This document shows, one piece after another, positions 1 through 10,062 of a DNA stretch of 64,000 nt (positions are counted from its first letter, which is position 1; each line of letters starts with the position of its first letter). The notes beneath the pieces were generated by a model that saw only the letters and a list, made by a program, of their open reading frames with translations, was not told the origin of the DNA and ran no database searches. This DNA is from Branchipolynoe longqiensis (taxonomy: Eukaryota > Annelida > Polychaeta > Phyllodocida > Polynoidae): positions 116,845,974 to 116,909,973 of the forward strand of contig CM059188.1 of assembly GCA_030323885.1 (NCBI GenBank), given 5' to 3'. The translations under genes were made by a program, and so were the position numbers.

Positions 1-70
1 ACAAGTCGGTGCTTGTCCCGATATGACCTTAGATGTTGCCAGGACGTAAAACTCCAACAACCAACCAACC
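1..70 (+). mobile_element. SINE-1 3' tail, cut by window edge
   Basis: The sequence holds the last part of the dominant SINE: a segment reading gatatgaccttagatgttg, then ggacgtaaaa and an A/C-rich tail. The 5' part lies outside the window. The same tail recurs more than 20 times in this window on both strands. Confidence 0.8.
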
Positions 71-324
71 ATTATTTTTGGACTAAAAATCTGATGCACA
101 AAGTTGTGTTTTGTATTCTGACAGGTGCTTCCGAAGATGTGAGGTGGTGCTGAGGGGTTCTGGGGATGCTTGTCGGTGCTGGAGGGGGGGGGGGTGCGGG
201 CAGCAATCATAAAATCACACTAACTCATCAACACCCAAAATCCTCTAAAAACGCCCGCCCCCCCCCCCCCCCCATCTCCTACTTTTACCGCCGCCACAAA
301 TAAACCCCGCCTTAATGGTTCCCT
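71..324. other. No gene seen; G-run and C-run
   Basis: Non-coding sequence with a G-run near 186-196 and a long C-run near 258-273. No repeat family recognised. Confidence 0.5.
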
Positions 325-400
325 GTTTGTTGGGGTCTTACGTTCTAGCAACATACATGGCCGTATCAGGACGGGGAACTGACGTGCGACAATCCGCACC
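325..400 (-). mobile_element. SINE-1 3' tail fragment
   Basis: Reverse-complement SINE-1 tail: tttgttggggtcttacgttc, then ctagcaacat and a diverged 'gtatcaggacgg'. Only the 3' end is present and it is diverged. Confidence 0.7.
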
Positions 401-444
401 CATTTGTCATGTTTGTTGAAATTCTGACCCTGTAGTCTACACCA

Positions 445-577
445 GTAACATGCTCTATTAAATCCACTTTGTACACGCTTCTATGCTGCAATATTGTTTA
501 ATAAGTGTACCAGTATTTAAGTTGGATATGTAGGATTAAAACTAGAATGACGCTTTCGTCGGACTATGCAGCTTTCA
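445..577 (+). mobile_element. M1 MITE, right-end fragment
   Basis: Matches the right half of the M1 family seen complete at 25975-26330: 'aataagtgtaccagtat', 'gatatgtaggat', then the terminal motif gtcggactatgcagcttt. The left half is missing. Confidence 0.7.
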
Positions 578-869
578 GAGTTGTGTAAATTATATGTGTT
601 ATATTTATATGGGGAAAGCACCTCATGAGTATTGTACTTCTGCTTTCTCCCTTTTCATGTGAAACATTACTGATATAAATATCAACTTGTGTGTACAATA
701 ATCATGTGGAAATAAATATATTATTACTACTACCAGTATTATTATTATTATAGCGGAAGGTTGCATGTGCATGGCCAATTCCCCGACGCCCAATTTCTTC
801 TTTTTTTTGGGGGGGGGACCTAATCTGTAGAATAAAGTACGTACAAAATGGTCAAAGACTCTCTCTGGA
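578..869. other. AT-rich non-coding stretch
   Basis: No gene or recognised repeat. A short imperfect TTA run lies at about 720-751 and a G-run at about 811-819. Confidence 0.5.
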
Positions 870-1218
870 CAAGACTGGATGGCTGAATGAGTTGAGCATC
901 CATTTCCCGTTTTGGTAGATCGTGGGATTATAACTCACGGGTTCGAACCCTGGTCGAGTCAAACTGATGACTTAAAAATTGATACTTGTCACTTCCTAGC
1001 CTGGCGCTCGGCATTATTAGGATAGGGCAGGGACTGGTTGGCTCAGTGTCAGGATAATGTGACTGAGTGGGATATCAAGTCATGGTGCTGCTGGCTTGAT
1101 TTCCCTGTGGGGGGGGGGGGGCCTCTATAAAGTCGCCATGAGTGTGCACTGTCACAAATCGGTATCCATCCATCCTGATATGACCTTAGATCAACTCTAA
1201 CCAACAACAACAACCAAC
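870..1218 (+). mobile_element. SINE-1 full-length copy, long-variable-arm (class II) tRNA head
   Basis: The 5' head has a box A-like ggatggctgaatgagttgag and a box B-like gggttcgaaccctgg separated by extra bases, like a tRNA with a long variable arm. The body has the standard landmarks 'gacttaaaaattgatacttg', 'ggatagggcaggg' and 'gtgactgagtggg', and a G-run at 1110-1121. The tail is slightly deleted and ends in a CAA-rich stretch. This is a SINE, not a tRNA gene. Confidence 0.85.
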
Positions 1219-1235
1219 CTCTGACCAATCCAATT

Positions 1236-1415
1236 ATACCCCAGTCACACTACAGCTTGCGACCACTTTGCGACCACCTTAGACCAAAGAACCCACCCTA
1301 CACTCACCAGTGACGCCCAGACATCGGCAACCGTTGTTTTGGTAGCAAGGACGTCACGGGTGAGTGTGGGTTCTTTGTTCTAAGGTGGTCGCAAGCTGTA
1401 GTGTGACTGGGGTAT
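1236..1415. mobile_element. Palindromic MITE with long terminal inverted repeats (M9)
   Basis: The left end ataccccagtcacactacag is matched by the inverse ctgtagtgtgactggggtat at the right end. The inverted match continues through 'cttgcgaccac' and a segment containing 'gaacccac' for roughly 70 bases. Flanks read TTA on both sides, fitting a 3-bp TTA or a 2-bp TA target duplication. No ORF. Confidence 0.8.
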
Positions 1416-1534
1416 TACAGAGGAGTGCATCATAGCTGAAGTTCTGTATAATAAATGTGACAAGTAGAACATTATAGCACAGTTAACAGACCGGATATGT
1501 ACGTGCATAATAATATAGGCAGAATTACTTTATA

Positions 1535-2075
1535 TGTTAATTTTTTTAATTTATTGACAAGGTATTTATTCTGCCCATAACGTATAAGCTCCCGCGAGGG
1601 TGCTTGTTTTCAATGCTGGACAGCTGTGATACTGGTTTGGTCTGGTCCCGCACCCAGGAGTGTTTACCTGTTCCTGCTTGGGCCAGCCTTTTGCGGCTTT
1701 GTGTGTTAGTAGTCTCTTTGTTAGTTTTTTTGCATTTTTCGAGAGTTTTTGTCTAAACTGTATATAATATCTTAGCCTACTATGTACATCTACCTGGATG
1801 ACATACCGGCCTGTGGGAGAGGATCCCGTCCCATTATGATTTGTTACAACATCCTTTAACCCAAGACCTGTCCTTAGATAGTGAACCAGTGTGCCAGAAC
1901 ACCTCTGGACCCTCCAGGACTGCGACTAGGTGGGATGGTTGTTTTGATTGCTTAGCCATTATGTATTTCACGCTGGGTCGGAAATATGACCGTTGCCTGT
2001 CCATTTCTGTGCTGGTTTGTGCCAGTTACATTACAGTATGCAATGAAATTTATGTAAAAAGATTTTAAAGATTAA
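1535..2075 (-). mobile_element. LINE-B 3' end
   Basis: Read on the minus strand it ends with 'ttatgggcagaataaatacc' and an A/T-rich tail containing AATAAA. It aligns in inverse orientation with 41069-41740. A plus-strand frame at 1841-2068 shares short peptide blocks with a minus-strand frame of that copy, but this may only reflect DNA similarity. LINE assignment rests on the tail and copy number, not on a coding domain. Confidence 0.55.
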
Positions 2076-2199
2076 AAAAAAAATAATACAATTTCTATTA
2101 TTTAATTATTTCAGCGTGTCGTATTAGTAAGAGTACTTCAGATACATTTTCACAGCATTCTACAATATATTCGGGTCTTGGAAATCTCGACTGACTTAG

Positions 2200-2255
2200 G
2201 CCGTCCTGATATGACCGTAGCTGTTGCTAGGACGTAAAACAACAACAAACAAACA
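2200..2255 (+). mobile_element. SINE-1 tail fragment
   Basis: An isolated 3' tail, cgtcctgatatgaccgtagc then 'ttgctaggacgtaaaacaac', ends in CAAA repeats. There is no body upstream, so it is a strongly 5'-truncated insertion. Confidence 0.75.
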
Positions 2256-2461
2256 TACAACTACTAGGAATACCTACTGCTGCTCGTTCCAATTCTCTTA
2301 GGCAATGGCACTAGCTACAAGACTGAAGTTCAAATATTATTCAATCCAATTCAATTCAATAAAGTTCATTTCAACATCCTCATTATTTCCATGAAACTTA
2401 ATTACAGTGGATGAAGAAAGGGAGCATGAAAGAAGCGCAATATATACGATATACATTCCCC

Positions 2462-2560
2462 CTATTTAAAATAAATTGATTGATTGATTGGTTGATTGAT
2501 TGGTGGTTTCTTTACGCCGTGTCGGCAGCGTAGGTCATATTCACGGCGACTTTTACAATA
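2462..2560 (-). mobile_element. LINE-A 3' tail
   Basis: Reverse complement gives an 'atatgacctacgctgccgac' block, 'cggcgtaaagaaaccacc', then an AATC-type tail (gattgattgattggttgatt on plus). Same tail as the LINE at 9611-10062. Confidence 0.7.
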
Positions 2561-2599
2561 AACAAAGCTATCTATAGTCACAGTCAATGCTGACTGAGC

Positions 2600-2735
2600 C
2601 AGTGGTTGCGGTTTTACGCCCTAGCAACCGTCCTGATATGACCTTAGATGTTGCTACGACGCAAAACAACAACAAACAAACAAACAAACAACAACAAACC
2701 CTAGCAACATCTAAAGTCAAGATACTTGTAAAAGA
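2600..2735. mobile_element. Three SINE-1 tails abutting in alternating orientation
   Basis: A minus tail (gttttacgccctagcaac) meets a plus tail (cgtcctgatatgacc to ggacg-like cgacgcaaaacaacaac), followed by another minus tail (ccctagcaacatctaaagtc). None has a body. Confidence 0.7.
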
Positions 2736-2962
2736 TGTAAAGTGGCGTCGGTCCATGATAGCCCATCTTTCTGATAGAAGGAATAAAAGAACATTCAATT
2801 CAATTCAATTCATCTTTAAAAAAAAAAAAAGAGTCATTTAAAAACTAATGTTGCCACGCAATAATGGAATCCAGCTGATTGAAAGCTGGATTCTGGACGC
2901 GGGTTTCTTTTGTGGCATTGATTTTCTTGTGGGTGTAAGGTTGCCCTGTGGGGATTTGCGAC

Positions 2963-3005
2963 GGTGGGTGGGTGGAGGAGGAGGAGGAGGAGGAGGAGGA
3001 GAGAA
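2963..3005 (+). repeat. GGA triplet microsatellite
   Basis: A 'gtgggtgggtgga' start is followed by about ten GGA units. It explains the polyglycine and polyproline frames over this stretch, so no gene is called. Confidence 0.9.
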
Positions 3006-3171
3006 GGAGAGAAGTAAAATCAGACAACCCCCTCTGAGGGCATTTCCGTTGAATGAAAAGGACAAAGTTATTTGCCGGAAGTAGAAAAATGGGGTGGGAA
3101 ATAATGAGGCTGGCGTGTCGGGGCCCTCAGCCCAGCTAATCAGCAGCGCAATTGTGTTGTGTGGGTTTCAC

Positions 3172-4004
3172 TTAAAGTTGCATAGTCCGATGGTTTTGAG
3201 TTTCTTCAATTTTATTTTTTATATATTTTTTTCTAATTGAGGCTGTATTTATTCTGTCCATAGCATGTAAGCCTGGGTATTCAGGCTTGTTTTCAATGCT
3301 GGCCAGCTGTGTTGTTGCTGTTGTCTTACCAAACAGTAGCTGCTGATTAGGTATTTGATTGTCTGCATTTCAGTAGCAGATAGATAGTATGTTGGTACGT
3401 TTAGTAGCCTATGTTAGTTTTTTTGGGGCCTTCTTGGCATTGTATTTTTGTTCTATTCTCATTACTATGTTAGTTGTTTTCTTAAGGTTCTATGTTAGTG
3501 TTTTGGGGTTTTCTTGGGAAGAGTTTTCCGCTTTTTTCTACTTAATTCTATACTAGCCTATTTCATTTACATGTCCATAGGCTTGTATGTAATAGGTGGT
3601 TGAGTTATGTTTGTTTGAAATTGATTTGATTTATATTGTTGTTGGATATGTTATCTGGCTTTTATATTTCTGGTTATCCCGCCCTGAGATAAATAAATTG
3701 GATTGATTCAATATTATCTACCTTACTTTAAATTGAAGTATCTTGTATTTCAAATGGCTAACTTTGGAGATATTTGAAGTGTAAAAGAAATGATGCAAAT
3801 TAATTTTGACAAGCATGGCAAGGTTTCTAACATGATAGGGTTCAGTGGCGGCAGGTTCTATTACATTTGCTTAGTTTTCCCTTCTATGCAGCAACAGGTG
3901 TTTAATAAGTGCAGCACTATCTAGGCTAGATATGTAGGATCAAAATTTAGGTAAGTGTCGTGTTTTTGAAAATTCTATGTTTTCATCGGATTATGTAGCT
4001 TTAA
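3172..4004 (+). mobile_element. M1 MITE split by a LINE-B insertion
   Basis: The left end ttaaagttgcatagtccgat is at 3172. The right end (catcggattatgtagctttaa) finishes at 4004. The internal M1 sequence resumes after about 3690 with 'ctgagataaata'. Without the insert the element would be about 355 bp, as at 25975. Confidence 0.8.
3215..3690 (-). mobile_element. LINE-B 3' fragment nested in M1
   Basis: Contains the minus-strand LINE-B end (tgtatttattctgtccatag, 'ttgttttcaatgctggccag'). The body upstream of the tail differs from the 1535 and 41069 copies, so it may be another subfamily. Confidence 0.5.
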
Positions 4005-4005
4005 T

Positions 4006-4425
4006 AGCGACCTGCCGCGATGTGGTGCGACCGGCTGGGACCACGACCGGCCACGACCTGCTGCGACGGGCTATGACTGCTGTGACTGGCCGCGACTTGC
4101 CACGATGTCCCGTGACTGGCTGTGACCGGCCTCCACAGGCTCCAATCCGCCACGACCGGACATGACTGGCTGCGACTGGCCACGACCCTCCGCGACCCTC
4201 CGCGACCCACCTTGATGTCCCGCGACATGCCGCGATGTCCCACGGGTGCCTGCGATCTGCTGCGACTGGCTGAAACTGGCCGCGACCAGTCACGATTGGC
4301 CCCCAACCGGCCCCGACTAGCCGCGACTGGCCCCGACCTGCCCTGACCGTTCACGATCGGCTGCGACTCGCCGCGATGTCCTGCGACCGTCCGCTACAGA
4401 CCGCGACCGGCCGCGACCTACCGAA
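4006..4425 (+). repeat. About 10-bp CpG-rich minisatellite
   Basis: Diverged repeats of the type 'tgcgaccggc', 'cacgactggc', 'cgcgactggc' run for about 420 bp. The array starts immediately after the right terminal TTAA of the M1 element. All three long frames across it are repeat translations. Confidence 0.85.
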
Positions 4426-4586
4426 ATAATTAATGATACAAGTATAGCTGGCGGACTGGTTCTTTGAAGTACTTTTAATAAGATGCGATTTGTAATTTTA
4501 AAATCGTGGACAATTGGTCCTCCCCATTCCACGGCCCATTGCCCTATCAAACTACCAATCACCAGGCTTGGTAGTGTCTGTACCAC

Positions 4587-4833
4587 CTCATATAGTTTAC
4601 TAAATAAATTCTATCAATTAGAAATCAAACTTTTTTTTTCTTTACGGGAATTTATTTCCCTTGGCCACAAATATATAATTGTGAGCTGTTTAATTTACTG
4701 CGTGTCTATTGGCACATAATTGATTGTCTGCTTTTACATGTAAAAGCGATGGTTTGAACAAAAAACAAACATTTCTCACCATGAATATGGCCTATGCAGC
4801 CGACCCGGCAGAGAGCATCCACCAATCAATCAA
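4587..4833 (+). mobile_element. LINE-A 3' UTR and tail
   Basis: Shares 'catatagttt-actaaataaa', 'ccacaaatatataattgtga', 'gtctattggcacataattga' and 'atgaatatggcctatgc' with 58217-58485 and, inverted, with 9611-9840. It ends in a TCAA-type tail (caatcaatcaatcaacc). Confidence 0.75.
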
Positions 4834-4859
4834 TCAACCAGGTTTGGTAGTGATAGATA

Positions 4860-4970
4860 CATTTTTTCATGTCATTGGTTTGACTCGGCCAGGGTTTGAA
4901 CCCTACGGGTTCGAATCCCACGACCTGCCACACGGGAAGTGGACGCTCAACTCATTCAGCCTGTCCACCT
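4860..4970 (-). mobile_element. SINE-1 head fragment (class II head)
   Basis: Reverse complement contains a 'tgaatgagttgagcgtccac' box A-like region and a box B-like gggttcgaatccc/gggttcaaaccctgg block, then the start of the SINE body. The rest is missing. Confidence 0.65.
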
Positions 4971-4978
4971 CATTGTTG

Positions 4979-5092
4979 GGTAAAGTGTCCGCTTCCAATA
5001 TGGGAGGTCGTGGGTTCGAATTACAAAATTTATACTTGCCGCTACCTTGCCTGGCCCTCGGTATGACTAGGACAGGGAAAGTACTGGTGGTT
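4979..5092 (+). mobile_element. SINE-1 5' fragment (class I head)
   Basis: Partial tRNA-like head 'tgggaggtcgtgggttcgaa', then the body (ttatacttgccgctaccttg, 'ggacagggaaagtactgg'). It breaks where the next, inverted copy begins. Confidence 0.6.
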
Positions 5093-5315
5093 TGGTTGTT
5101 TGTTGGAGTTTTTCATCCTGGCAACATCTATGGTCATATCAGGACCGACGGCGACTTGTGACACTGACAGTGTACACTCATGGCGATTTTATAGTACTGA
5201 CCCACTGGGAGACCAGGCTGCCAGCACCATGACCCAATATCCCACTCGGTCAGATCATCCTGATACTGAGCTAACCAACCCTTGCCCTATCCTAGTAGTG
5301 CTGAGGGCTAGGCTA
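5093..5315 (-). mobile_element. SINE-1 3' half
   Basis: Runs from the minus-strand tail (gtttgttggagtttttcatc, 'ctggcaacatctatggtcat') through the middle body to 'gctgagggctaggctag'. The head is absent. Confidence 0.75.
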
Positions 5316-6010
5316 GGTGGCCTAATCGGTAGAGCGAAGGCCTCGCATGCGGAAGGTCGGGAGTTCGGTTCTCAGTTGAGTCAAACCAATGACTTAAAAA
5401 TTGATACTTTTCGCTTTCTAGCCTGGCGCTGGGCATTAACAGGATAGGGCAAGGACTGGTTAGCTCAGTGTTAGGATAATGTGACTGTGTGGGCTATCGA
5501 GTCAGCAGCCAGCAGCCTGATTTTCCAGTGTGGCAGCACTATAAGTGTTTCTTTTTTGGTTTATTGTTGTTTTACGTCCTAGCAACATCTAAGGTCATAT
5601 CAGGACGGGCACCAACTTGTGACAGTGAGCACTCATGGTTACTTTATAGTGCAGCCCCACTAGGAGACCAGGCTGCCAGCACCACGACCTGATATCCCAC
5701 TCAGTCACATTATCCTGACACTGAGCCAACCAGTCCTTGTCCTATCCTATTAATGCCGAGTGCCAGGCTAGGAAGTAACAAGTATCATTTTTTAAGTCAT
5801 TAGTTTGACTCAACCAGGGTTCGAATCCACGAACCGATGGGTTCGGATCCGCCGATCTCCCAAAACGGGAGACGGCCGCTCAACTCATTCGGCCATCCCG
5901 TCTGGCCCACACTATCTAGTAAGTGACCATGAATGTGAACTGTCACAAGTCAGTACCCATCCTGATATGACCTTAGATGTTGCCAGGACGTAAAATCCCA
6001 AGAACCAACC
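5316..6010 (+). mobile_element. SINE-1 (class I head) split by a second SINE-1
   Basis: The head 'gtggcctaatcggtagagcg' and body run to about 5548 and stop inside the 'cactataa' motif. The missing 3' part resumes at 5906 ('cactatc...atgaatgtgaactgtcac') and ends with 'ggacgtaaaatccc'. The intervening block is an inverted SINE-1. Confidence 0.8.
5549..5905 (-). mobile_element. SINE-1 full-length (class II head) nested in a class I SINE-1
   Basis: Full copy on minus: tail ttgttgttttacgtcctagc, complete body, then a long-variable-arm head (ctcaactcattcggccatcc on plus). 'cactat' occurs on both flanks as a short imperfect target duplication. This copy must be younger than its host. Confidence 0.85.
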
Positions 6011-6150
6011 AAACAGCAACTCTCCATTAGCCACTCACGTGACCACAGCCAAATGGGATATAAGCTAAGAGGTTTTTTCCCAAAATTATCCAATGACAAA
6101 ATAATATGAATTTGTTGAGCGGCTTTTAAATTACTCATCTCTAGTATTAG

Positions 6151-6550
6151 TTGGTTGGTTGTTGAAGTTGTATGTCCTTGTACCATCTAAGGTCATATCA
6201 TGATGGATGCCGACTTGTGACGATGCGCACTCATGCGACTTTATAGTGCTACCCCACTGGGTAATCACGCCGATGGCACCATGACCCGACATCCCACTCA
6301 GTCATGGCGCACTCATGGCAACTTTTTAGTGCTTCCCCACTATGCCCACTGGAAGATGAGGCCACTGGAACCATGACCTGATTTCCCACTCAGTCACATT
6401 ATCATGATACAGAGCTAACCAGTCCTTGTCCTATCCTAATATTAGTAATAATGCCAAGCGCCAGGCTAGGTAGCGACAAGTATCAATTTAGTAAGTCATC
6501 AGTTTGACTCCACTCTGATTCAAACTCCTGACCTTCCACATGGGAAATAT
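6151..6550 (-). mobile_element. SINE-1 with internal partial duplication
   Basis: Standard minus-strand order, but the segment 'gcgcactcatg...actttatagtgct...cactggg' occurs twice (about 6220-6300 and 6305-6390). It ends in a class I head remnant (gaccttccacatgggaaa). Confidence 0.75.
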
Positions 6551-6939
6551 ATACCGATTCATCCACCGTGACTGATATTCGATTAAATGATCGATTCAAT
6601 GAGAAATATTCCTGTCCACAAAAGTCTGTTCACATATTGGTGGTACTGGTGATATTGGGATGTCCTGCCTACTGGCCTCCCTCTCTCAATAGTCCCTTCC
6701 CACCAACATCGGGATTCCTCATTCCTCACACCAATGCATAACTATATTTATATATGACAGAACAAACCAATAGTCAAGACATCTTGACTTACTAACGCAA
6801 ACATACCCCAAGTAACATCCAAATCCGACTGCATACAAAACAACACAATGAATTAAAGAGTAGCTGCTCACACTGAACTAAGACTAAGTAATGGTACTGG
6901 TATCTACATGAATTGGAAATCCTAAACCAACAACTAAAA
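6551..6939. other. No gene seen
   Basis: AT-rich non-coding sequence, possibly the upstream part of the LINE-C-like element that follows. No domain or repeat recognised. Confidence 0.4.
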
Positions 6940-7170
6940 CCTTTTATGTAATTGTAAAATAATTTAATGTACCTCATACTCATTACTTACTGCATTGTGT
7001 ACACCTTAAATTTCAGAATCTACTTCATATTTCAAGACACTATATAAACCATAATCTTAACACATTGAGTAAATACCAAAATACCTGTAACACTTACGGC
7101 CGGAAGACCAGTGCTATGGCGGTGACAAAAGATTTATATGAATACATTCCATTTACAAAAAAAAGAAGAA
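6940..7170 (+). mobile_element. LINE-C-like 3' end
   Basis: Shares 'tacctcatactcattactta' and 'ggaagaccagtgctatggc' with 42011-42200 and ends in an A-rich tract. Related tails occur at 33996 and 58500. A 3' retroelement end is inferred from copy number and the A-rich end; no coding part is visible. Confidence 0.55.
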
Positions 7171-7413
7171 AATACTGGTGAATAGCGTGTTGATACAACA
7201 GGCCCGGCCCCCTCCCCGGACATCTTTAAGTGACTCCCTGAGCAGCTCTGAGCACCAACTGAGCTGCTCACAAGAAGGCCATAATGTAACGTTGGCGGGT
7301 GAGCCTTTCAGCTTCTGACCTTTTTGAAGACAAAAGGCTCTCATTTTTATCGCTGTGTTATTTTCCTGGTTCATTAACCCAGCCTCAGCCATCCCTCACT
7401 CCCCCCATTTTCT

Positions 7414-7444
7414 CACACACGCGCACACGCACACACACACACAC
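7414..7444 (+). repeat. CA microsatellite
   Basis: An imperfect run of 'cacacgcgcacacgcacaca' dinucleotides. Confidence 0.85.
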
Positions 7445-7654
7445 CTCCATGTTTCCTCCCCGGTCGACTGCGAGCTTTATTGAAGATTCAGCCACATTTT
7501 GTCCCAGGCACGAAAGACCAGGAAATCAACTGAATTCTGTCTTCATTGTGGAGTTTATCGCGCGCAAATCTTGCAATTAGTGTAATGTGCATTTTTTCTT
7601 ACGCACCTTCTCCATTTAGTTTGGTTGGCAATCTTTGAACGGTTTTGTTTATTA

Positions 7655-7972
7655 CTTGTCGTTTTACGTCCTAGCAACATCCAAGGTCATATCAGGATGG
7701 CTTGTGACTTGTGACAGTGCACACTCATGGTGACTGTATAGTGCTGCCCCACTGGGAGACCAGGCTGCCAGCACCATGACCCAATATCCCACCCAGTCAC
7801 ATTATTCTGAGACTGTGCTAACTAGTCCTTGTCCTACCCTATTAATGCCGAGTGCCAGGCTAGGTAGTGACAAGTATCCATTTTATAAGTCATTGGTTTG
7901 ACTCGGCTGGGAATCCAACTCACAACCTTCTGCACGGGAAGCCTGCGCTCTACTTATTCGGCCACCGCGTCC
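7655..7972 (-). mobile_element. SINE-1 full-length, class I head
   Basis: Tail at 7655 (cgttttacgtcctagcaaca), complete body, and head at 7930-7972 (gcctgcgctctacttattcg, 'gccaccgcgtcc'). Confidence 0.85.
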
Positions 7973-8051
7973 GATGCTTTTGATGGAGAATGTTCGGGGT
8001 TTGATTGCATCAAACACAGCCCATGTTGTATCATTGAAGCAGCGGACGCCG

Positions 8052-9165
8052 ATTGGTCAGAACTGAGGTTGTGAAGCCACTTGGTGAGAACTCAGGTTGT
8101 GAAGCTACTTGGTGAGAACTCAGGTTGTGATGCCACTTGGCATGAACTGAGTTTGTGCGACCACTTGGTGAGAACTGAGGGTGTGATGCCACTTGGTTTG
8201 AACTGAAGTTGTGCAACCACTTGGTGTGAACTGAGGTTGTGAGGCCACTTGGTGAGAACTGAGATTGTGAGGCAAATTGATGAGAACTGAGGTTGTGAGG
8301 CCACTTGGTCTAAACTGAAGTTGTGCAACCATTTGGTGTGAACTGAGGCTATAAAGCCACTTGTTGAGAACTGAGGTTGTGAGGCCTCTTGGCATGAACT
8401 GAGGTTGTGCGACCACTTGTTGAGAACTGAGGTTGTGAGGCAAATTGATGAGAACTGATGTTGTGCGACCACTTGGTGAGAACTGAGGTTGTGAGGCCAA
8501 TTGATGAGAACTGAGGTTGTGAGGCCACTTGGTGAGAACTGAGGTTGTGAGGCCAATTGATGAGAACTGAGGTTGTGAGGCCACTTGGTGAGAACTGAGG
8601 TTGTGAGGCCAATTGATGAGAACTGAGGTTGTGCGACCACTTGGTGAGAACTGAGGTTGTGAGGCCAATTGATGAGAACTGAGGTTGTGAGGCCAATTGA
8701 TGAGAACTGAGGTTGTGAGGCCACTTGGTGAGAACTGAGATTGTGAGGCCAATTGATGAGAACTGAGGTTGTGAGGCCACCTGGTGAGAACTGAGATTGT
8801 GAGGCCAATTGATGAGAACTGAGGTTGTGAGGACACTTGGTGAGAACTGAGGTTGTGAGGCCAATTGATGAGAACTGAGGTTGTGCGACCACTTGGTGAG
8901 AACTGAGGTTGTGAGGCCAATTGATGAGAACTGAGGTTGTGCGACCACTTGGTGAGAACTGAGGTTGTGAGGACAATTGATGAGAACTGAGGTTGTGCGA
9001 CCACTTGGTGAGAACTGAGGTTGTGAGGCCAATTGATGAGAACTGAGGTTTTGAGGCCACTTGGTGAGAACTGAGATTGTGCAGCCACTTGGTGTGAACT
9101 GATGTTGTCTACTCACTTTGTGTGAAGTGAGATTATCGCCTCACTGGGATGAGCTGAGTTTGCGC
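8052..9165 (+). repeat. 28-bp satellite arranged as a 56-bp dimer
   Basis: About 39 units of a 28-bp repeat; two 20-base parts are 'gaggccacttggtgagaact' and the variant 'gaggccaattgatgagaact', each followed by gaggttgt. In the centre (about 8440-9060) the two variants alternate, giving a 56-bp higher-order unit. Edge units are more diverged. Three overlapping minus-strand frames of over 250 codons arise because stops are absent from the repeat. Confidence 0.95.
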
Positions 9166-9610
9166 TCTGGCTTAAAGTCTGTGGCTTACGTTGCACATGC
9201 GAATTCAGTTATTGAGTCATGAGGCATGCAGACACCATCAGACGTTACAAGGAATAAAACAACAAAATTAAAAAGGCAAATAATGGACGAGTTCCGTTAC
9301 AAAGGAGGCCATCGTGCAATTCTCAGAGCGAGAAGCTGGAATGCCGTTATTTCCCTGGTGCTTAAGCTATTAAAGGGACGTGACTAGAATCTGTTCAAAC
9401 CAACCAGACTCTGCAAGTCAGCAAAAAGAGCCTTCCCTCTCTGCATGCTGGCTCCTGATTGGTTAGATTTGCTTGTTTAGTCTGATGTTACCTCCCATTG
9501 TGGTGTGTCTGTTCAAATCCAGACTTGTTCCAAGCTCGAAAATATCTAAATATTATCATCACCTTAGCAACCACAATAATAAATATTCATTGTGTCTTGT
9601 ACCTCCTTAA
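9166..9610. other. No gene seen
   Basis: Unique-looking non-coding DNA. No ORF with recognisable homology and no repeat match elsewhere in the window. Confidence 0.4.
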
Positions 9611-10062
9611 AGCTGCTGATTGATTGATTGGTGGTTGCTTTACACCGTGTCGGCAGCATAGGCCATATTCATGGCGAGAAATGTTTGTTTTTTGTTCAAA
9701 CCATCGCTTTTACATCTAAAAGCAGACAATCAATTATGTGCCAATAGACACTCATTAAATTAAAAAGCTCACAATCATATATTTGTGGCCAATGGAAACA
9801 AATTCCCATAGGAAAAGAAAAGTTTTATTAATTAAAAAAGGCTAAGATGTTTTCTTGTTTTACTTTAGTAAAAAGGTCATGCATACTATCTGCAGTGTAG
9901 AATTGTTGGCGCAGAGCCAAACAATCAACGCAACTTAGTAAAATGTGTTTGAGTGTCAGCGGGGACTGACACCCAATACATTCAGGGGGAGGTTCCCCCT
10001 TGAGCAGAAAAGCATGCGTAAGCCACGAGTGGCCAGTATGGCAGCGGCTAAGGACCACTTGG
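9611..10062 (-). mobile_element. LINE-A 3' end with coding remnant
   Basis: Read on minus: end of ORF2 (9828-10058), a short 3' UTR containing 'cacaaatatatgattgtgag' and 'gcacataattgattgtctgc', an 'atatggcctatgctgccgac' block, 'ggtgtaaagcaaccacc' and an AATC tail. It is 5'-truncated against a minisatellite at about 10063. Confidence 0.85.
9828..10058 (-). pseudogene. LINE ORF2 C-terminal remnant (I/jockey-like group)
   Basis: The 76-residue frame contains 'CHTGHSWLTHAFLLKGEPPP', then 'ECIGCQSPLTLKHILLSC'. The pattern of a GHS-like motif, C-x2-C and H-I-L-x2-C is the zinc-knuckle-like end of non-LTR retrotransposon reverse-transcriptase proteins. The frame closes naturally near 9828, just before the LINE-A 3' UTR. 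The catalytic domains are absent, so the copy is dead. Clade assignment is inference. Confidence 0.8.

Noticed and set aside
900..960. tRNA gene suggested by box A- and box B-like motifs (also at 5316, 18465, 40345, 43597 and 57005)
   Set aside because: Each is followed by the same roughly 250-bp SINE body and tail, and the cloverleaf arms are degraded; these are SINE heads.
1841..2068. Conserved frame shared with minus 41388-40996 (blocks TATRWDGC and LSISVL)
   Set aside because: It lies antisense to the apparent polyA end of LINE-B; two copies of a DNA repeat will share frames by descent. Kept only as a note.
8037..9116. Possible CRISPR-like array of 28-bp repeats
   Set aside because: Units are contiguous with no unique spacers, in an animal-type genome; it is a satellite.
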